9,397 bases of DNA. It comes from Planctomycetota bacterium (GTDB taxonomy: Bacteria; Planctomycetota; Phycisphaerae; Sedimentisphaerales; SM23-30). Where the stretch lies: positions 1 to 9,397 of the forward strand of contig JAKQBU010000067.1 in assembly GCA_029573975.1 (NCBI GenBank), written 5' to 3'. Below the pieces are notes generated by a model that made no database searches, was not told where the DNA came from, and worked only from the letters and a program-made list of their open reading frames with translations. A program made the position numbers and the translations under genes. Positions 6,458 through 9,397 of the stretch are shown here, in pieces. Each line of letters opens with the position of its first letter. Position 1 is the stretch's first letter.

Positions 6458-8826
6458 AACCTGCTGAAAAATCCCTTCTTTTTGCCGAATTGGTACAAAT
6501 ACGAAATCCCCAGCAAAATCATCCCCAGCACCACAAAGCCTGCAATCCGATACACACTCTTCAGCGTACTCATGTCAAAGACAAATACCTTGAACAGCAC
6601 CACCGCCAGCAGTCCCAGGGCGATATACCGCAGGATCGCTATCTTCCGCCAGAAGCCCAGCATCATCAAAACCAGGCTGTAGATAGCCCACATGACCGAT
6701 AGGTACATCTGTCCCAAAAAGGCATACCGGGACTCCTCCCCGGTACCCGCCCCTTGATAATGCCAGTAATAATAAATCTCCTCCGTCAGCAGCAGCCACA
6801 AAACCACAATACTGCATAAACCCAAACCCAGGGCCAGGACCCGGTCCGCCGCCCCGGCCGCCTGCTTTTTCAGCACCCAGCCGCCGGTCAGCAGTCCCAA
6901 AACAAAATAAAGCCCGATGCCAAAACTGCCGTTAACAAAAATCGCGAACTTCTGGTGATGAAATCCCGTAAAGCAAATCAGTAAATACACCGATCCTATC
7001 AATCCGATCAACAGGGCAATCAGCTTATTGATCCAGCCGGCGGGGCGAAGCGGCCGGACCAGAAACAGCAGCATAAACACGGTCACCAAAACCACCAGCC
7101 CTTTTTCAAAATGCCCCGGATAGGACCGCTCCGTCGTCGCCAGATTGTACCGCACATGGCAAAACCACTCCATAGCCAGGCCCGCAAAAAACAACAGCAG
7201 CATCCCGGCGTACAAAATCTCTGCCAGCATCCGGCTTTCCTCTCCCAGCGTCCGGTCCCGCCGGTAAATACCATGTACAATCCCCACCGCCGTCGCCGTC
7301 ACGCACCACGACAAAAACGGCCGGTTCACCACCAGATCAAACGCCGCCTGATGCAGCGGCAGATAATAGATCAGCCAGATGCAGCTCAGCGTGAACGCCG
7401 CCATGCCGCCCGCCCGCGTCCACAGGCTGCGATACTTCAACCCGATCATCGTCATAAGTATTCCTTCCGCCGCCCAGGCCCAGGCCACCGCGTACAGCTT
7501 CAGATACAGCGGGATCGCCACCGTCACGAAAAATATGCTGATCGCCAGCAGCGACAGCCGCAGCGGCACATCCTGCTGGCATCGCCGCCCGATGACAACC
7601 ATCAATACCAGATGTGCGGCACACATCCCCACCGCCGCGAACGCCAGCGACTCCCGATAATGCCCATACAGCACCGTGCACAAATAATAAAACACCAGCG
7701 CCGCATTGCTCAAAATCAGGCAGACATCTTCCCGCTTCGCCTTCACCCGCCGGACCAGTTCATACAGAACCGGCAGCACCAGGAACAGCACAAAAAACAC
7801 CCCCAGCCAGCCCAGCACGATATTCAGATCCGCCCTCGGGATAAATCCAGCGTCTTTCATCATCGGCCGGTAAAATTTCTCGAACCAGCCGGTATAAAGA
7901 CCATAGGTCCCCAAAAACGCCAGGATATTGACCGCCCGCCATTTCCGGAAGATCGCACAAAGCATCCCGCCGGCACTTAACAGCGTAACATAGCTGAACA
8001 ATCCCAGCGGCCGGTTCTCCCCCGTGGAAAGCAGAACCGGACTCAAATAACCGCCCAGCAGGGCCAGGAACGCCGCCAGTATCTCGTTCAGGCTCACCGC
8101 GTACAGCATCGCCGCCGCGGTAATCAGGATCGCCAGCAGAAACGCAGGACCCGCCCCCAGCAAATGATAAAAATTATACGCCCCGAAAATCGTCACATAC
8201 AAAATCGCAAAACCCAGCGCCGGCAATCCCCTGGCGGCGATTCCGTAATCCCGCCGCCGGGTCCATTCCCCCACCCCCAGTGCTGACAGACCAACTAGCG
8301 CTGCAATCACCACCCGGCCCAGCGGCCCAATCCAATTTCGGTCATAGGCAAATTTCAGGAAAAAACCTATCCCTACCAGCATGGCAATCACCCCCGCCAC
8401 CATCACCCACTTGGTCCCGATCCGCTGTTCCAGCCCCATCGTTTCCGCCGTCTTCAGCGTTTTCGCCACGCCCGCCCAGCCATTGGTCAGGATGCTGGAC
8501 TTTTCCTCCTCCGTCACCCCCTCCACCCGCGGCTTGATCTCCCGGGCCGAGAGGGGAACCTCTTCCCTTACCTTGCTGATCGCCTCTGCCGGCGGGGGCG
8601 GCGGAACCACTTCCGACACTGCCGGTTTTTGCGGCAGAACCGGCGCCTCGGCTTTCATCTCCGCTGCCCCCTTCTCCCTGCGAACCGGCGCCTCCTGCAG
8701 CCACCGGATCTTCTGCTCCAGGCTTCTCAGCCGCGAAAACGCCACCAGACACATGATAAAGGCCACCAAACCCGCCGCCAGGCAGCCCAACAATAGAAAG
8801 ATCAAAGGAACAATCAGTATTTCCAT
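6454..8826 (-). CDS. DUF2339-family multi-spanning membrane protein
   Basis: Predicted 790 residues. An N-terminal membrane helix (about 4-30) is followed by a short coiled-coil-like stretch (31-45), a charged and Pro-rich linker with five consecutive Pro at 75-79, and a long hydrophobic region from about 138 to 778 with on the order of twenty transmembrane segments. The start of the core, RIGTKWVMVAGVIAMLVGIG (about 135-154), and its end, FDMSTLKSVYRIAGF (about 750-764), are characteristic of DUF2339 (COG5373) proteins. The C-terminus is basic (GKKKGFFSRL). The ATG at 8826 is preceded by AGGGA about seven bases upstream. It is coupled to the DUF3999 gene by ATGA overlap. The function of this family is unknown; the pairing suggests an integral membrane protein plus an extracytoplasmic partner in envelope biology. 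Confidence 0.93.
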   Translation of the reverse strand: MEILIVPLIFLLLGCLAAGLVAFIMCLVAFSRLRSLEQKIRWLQEAPVRREKGAAEMKAEAPVLPQKPAVSEVVPPPPPAEAISKVREEVPLSAREIKPRVEGVTEEEKSSILTNGWAGVAKTLKTAETMGLEQRIGTKWVMVAGVIAMLVGIGFFLKFAYDRNWIGPLGRVVIAALVGLSALGVGEWTRRRDYGIAARGLPALGFAILYVTIFGAYNFYHLLGAGPAFLLAILITAAAMLYAVSLNEILAAFLALLGGYLSPVLLSTGENRPLGLFSYVTLLSAGGMLCAIFRKWRAVNILAFLGTYGLYTGWFEKFYRPMMKDAGFIPRADLNIVLGWLGVFFVLFLVLPVLYELVRRVKAKREDVCLILSNAALVFYYLCTVLYGHYRESLAFAAVGMCAAHLVLMVVIGRRCQQDVPLRLSLLAISIFFVTVAIPLYLKLYAVAWAWAAEGILMTMIGLKYRSLWTRAGGMAAFTLSCIWLIYYLPLHQAAFDLVVNRPFLSWCVTATAVGIVHGIYRRDRTLGEESRMLAEILYAGMLLLFFAGLAMEWFCHVRYNLATTERSYPGHFEKGLVVLVTVFMLLFLVRPLRPAGWINKLIALLIGLIGSVYLLICFTGFHHQKFAIFVNGSFGIGLYFVLGLLTGGWVLKKQAAGAADRVLALGLGLCSIVVLWLLLTEEIYYYWHYQGAGTGEESRYAFLGQMYLSVMWAIYSLVLMMLGFWRKIAILRYIALGLLAVVLFKVFVFDMSTLKSVYRIAGFVVLGMILLGISYLYQFGKKKGFFSRL

Positions 8827-9043
8827 CTCGTTTTCCCTGAAATATTTTTGACTTCCATTTTGCTTTTTTATTTTTGATCTTTGATTTTTTCACATGGCCC
8901 GTTGTTCCGACCAGCATATCCCTGCTTCCGCCGCCTTGCAAGTCAAATCTGACGGAACCGCCAAAAGTCAATTTAGATATCCAAAAACGGCTCTGGCTCC
9001 CCAATAACAAGGGGTCGAAGAGCTTTTGACGCTGGCGTCAAAT
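8827..9043. other. Intergenic gap between yjbQ and the DUF2339 operon
   Basis: These 217 bases hold no convincing gene. Next to yjbQ is the perfect dyad at 9025-9042. Next to the DUF2339 start is a strongly A-rich (minus strand) tract at about 8842-8890 built from near-repeats of TCAAA and AAAAAT. The middle (8893-9010) is of ordinary composition; no convincing -35/-10 pair was found, although TTGACT appears twice on the minus strand. Confidence 0.5.
9025..9042. repeat. Perfect short dyad directly after the yjbQ stop
   Basis: TTTGACGC and GCGTCAAA are exact reverse complements separated by two bases, beginning one base beyond the yjbQ TAG. It can form a compact hairpin in the yjbQ 3' end. 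There is no T-run after it in the minus direction (AGCTCTTC follows), so it is not a classical intrinsic terminator; it may be a 3'-end stabilising structure, a rho-dependent end, or a protein-binding dyad. Confidence 0.5.
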
Positions 9044-9397
9044 CTACTCCCCGATAATCTTCACCAGCACCCGTTTCCGCCGTTTGCCGTCAAACTCCCC
9101 GTAAAAGATCTGCTCCCACGGCCCGAAATCCAGCCGCCCCCCGCTCACGGCCACCACGACCTCGCGGCCCATGATCGTCCGCTTGAGATGGGCGTCCGCG
9201 TTGTCCTCGGCTCCGTTGTGGGCGTACTGCGAGTGCGGCTTCTCCGGGGCGAGTTTCTCAAGCCACTTCTCGAAGTCGGCGTGCAGCCCTGGCTCGTCGT
9301 CGTTGATGAAGACGCTGGCCGTGATGTGCATGGCGTTGACCAGCGCCAGGCCTTCGCGCACCCCGCTCTCCGCAAGGCACGCCTCCACCTGCGGGGT
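9044..9397 (-). CDS. yjbQ: YjbQ/UPF0047-family protein, N-terminus beyond the window
   Basis: The visible part has 117 residues, reading [17 protein letters not shown] and then the family hallmarks [61 protein letters not shown] and [13 protein letters not shown] at the end. YjbQ proteins are about 135-140 residues long, so some 20 residues are missing beyond the right edge; the GTG at 9386-9388 is an internal Val codon, not the start. These are small cytoplasmic homo-oligomeric proteins reported to have low thiamine-phosphate synthase activity (secondary enzyme), with the true role unsettled. The gene is more GC-rich than the gap that follows it. Stop is TAG at 9044-9046. Confidence 0.95.
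   Translation of the reverse strand, partial: TPQVEACLAESGVREGLALVNAMHITASVFINDDEPGLHADFEKWLEKLAPEKPHSQYAHNGAEDNADAHLKRTIMGREVVVAVSGGRLDFGPWEQIFYGEFDGKRRKRVLVKIIGE

Noticed and set aside
7111..7980. Plus-strand open frame of 289 codons opposite the DUF2339 gene
   Set aside because: Composition is almost entirely Pro, His, Arg and Gln, typical of an antisense frame; the opposite strand carries a clear membrane-protein family.
8342..9010. Minus-strand frame overlapping the DUF2339 start region
   Set aside because: Inside the gene it is a Gly-rich out-of-frame translation; upstream it only translates the A-rich leader into Lys-rich sequence.

Overview
Every well-supported gene in this window lies on the minus strand. 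In the order they are transcribed (right to left) they are: a YjbQ/UPF0047 protein cut by the right edge; a DUF2339 multi-spanning membrane protein followed by a DUF3999 exported, membrane-anchored protein with a 4-base ATGA overlap; an L-fucose-isomerase-like gene broken by an in-frame TAA; a small zinc-ribbon-like protein; a uroporphyrinogen-decarboxylase/MtaA-like protein fused to two thioredoxin-like domains; and a CobW-family GTPase. The first bases of the window may hold the end of a plus-strand Kelch-like gene. No rRNA, tRNA, CRISPR array or insertion sequence was seen.

The gene set suggests a bacterium with an anaerobic, corrinoid-dependent lifestyle, because UroD/MtaA-like proteins paired with CobW GTPases are typical of corrinoid methyl-transfer clusters. 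The coding regions are moderately GC-rich and the gaps are markedly AT-rich. A Planctomycetota (Phycisphaerae-like) or similar environmental lineage is my best guess from the gene types; this is inference, not shown by any marker gene here.

Region by region. 9044-9397: yjbQ, followed by a perfect dyad. 8827-9043: gap with an A-rich leader just before the DUF2339 start. 5117-8826: the DUF2339/DUF3999 operon, an envelope pair of unknown function. 4921-5116: AT-rich regulatory gap with a 13-bp palindrome and a TACCAA direct repeat. 3145-4920: fucose-isomerase-like gene whose two halves are in the same frame but separated by one TAA codon. 2913-3098: zinc-ribbon protein, followed by a hairpin that probably terminates this unit. 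2672-2912: gap containing a perfect TGTGA-N6-TCACA Crp/Fnr-type operator, placed as an activator site for the next operon. 133-2671: the UroD-Trx-Trx and CobW operon.

Two lesions deserve attention. The UroD-Trx gene has lost one base in its last codons; restoring it recreates a natural C-terminus ending in a TAA that overlaps the cobW ATG (TAATG). The fucose-isomerase-like gene carries the in-frame ochre codon. The most interesting biology is the UroD-(Trx)2 plus CobW pair under a Crp-type site, which may be a redox-linked corrinoid methyltransferase module; no corrinoid protein or corrinoid reactivase is visible in the window.
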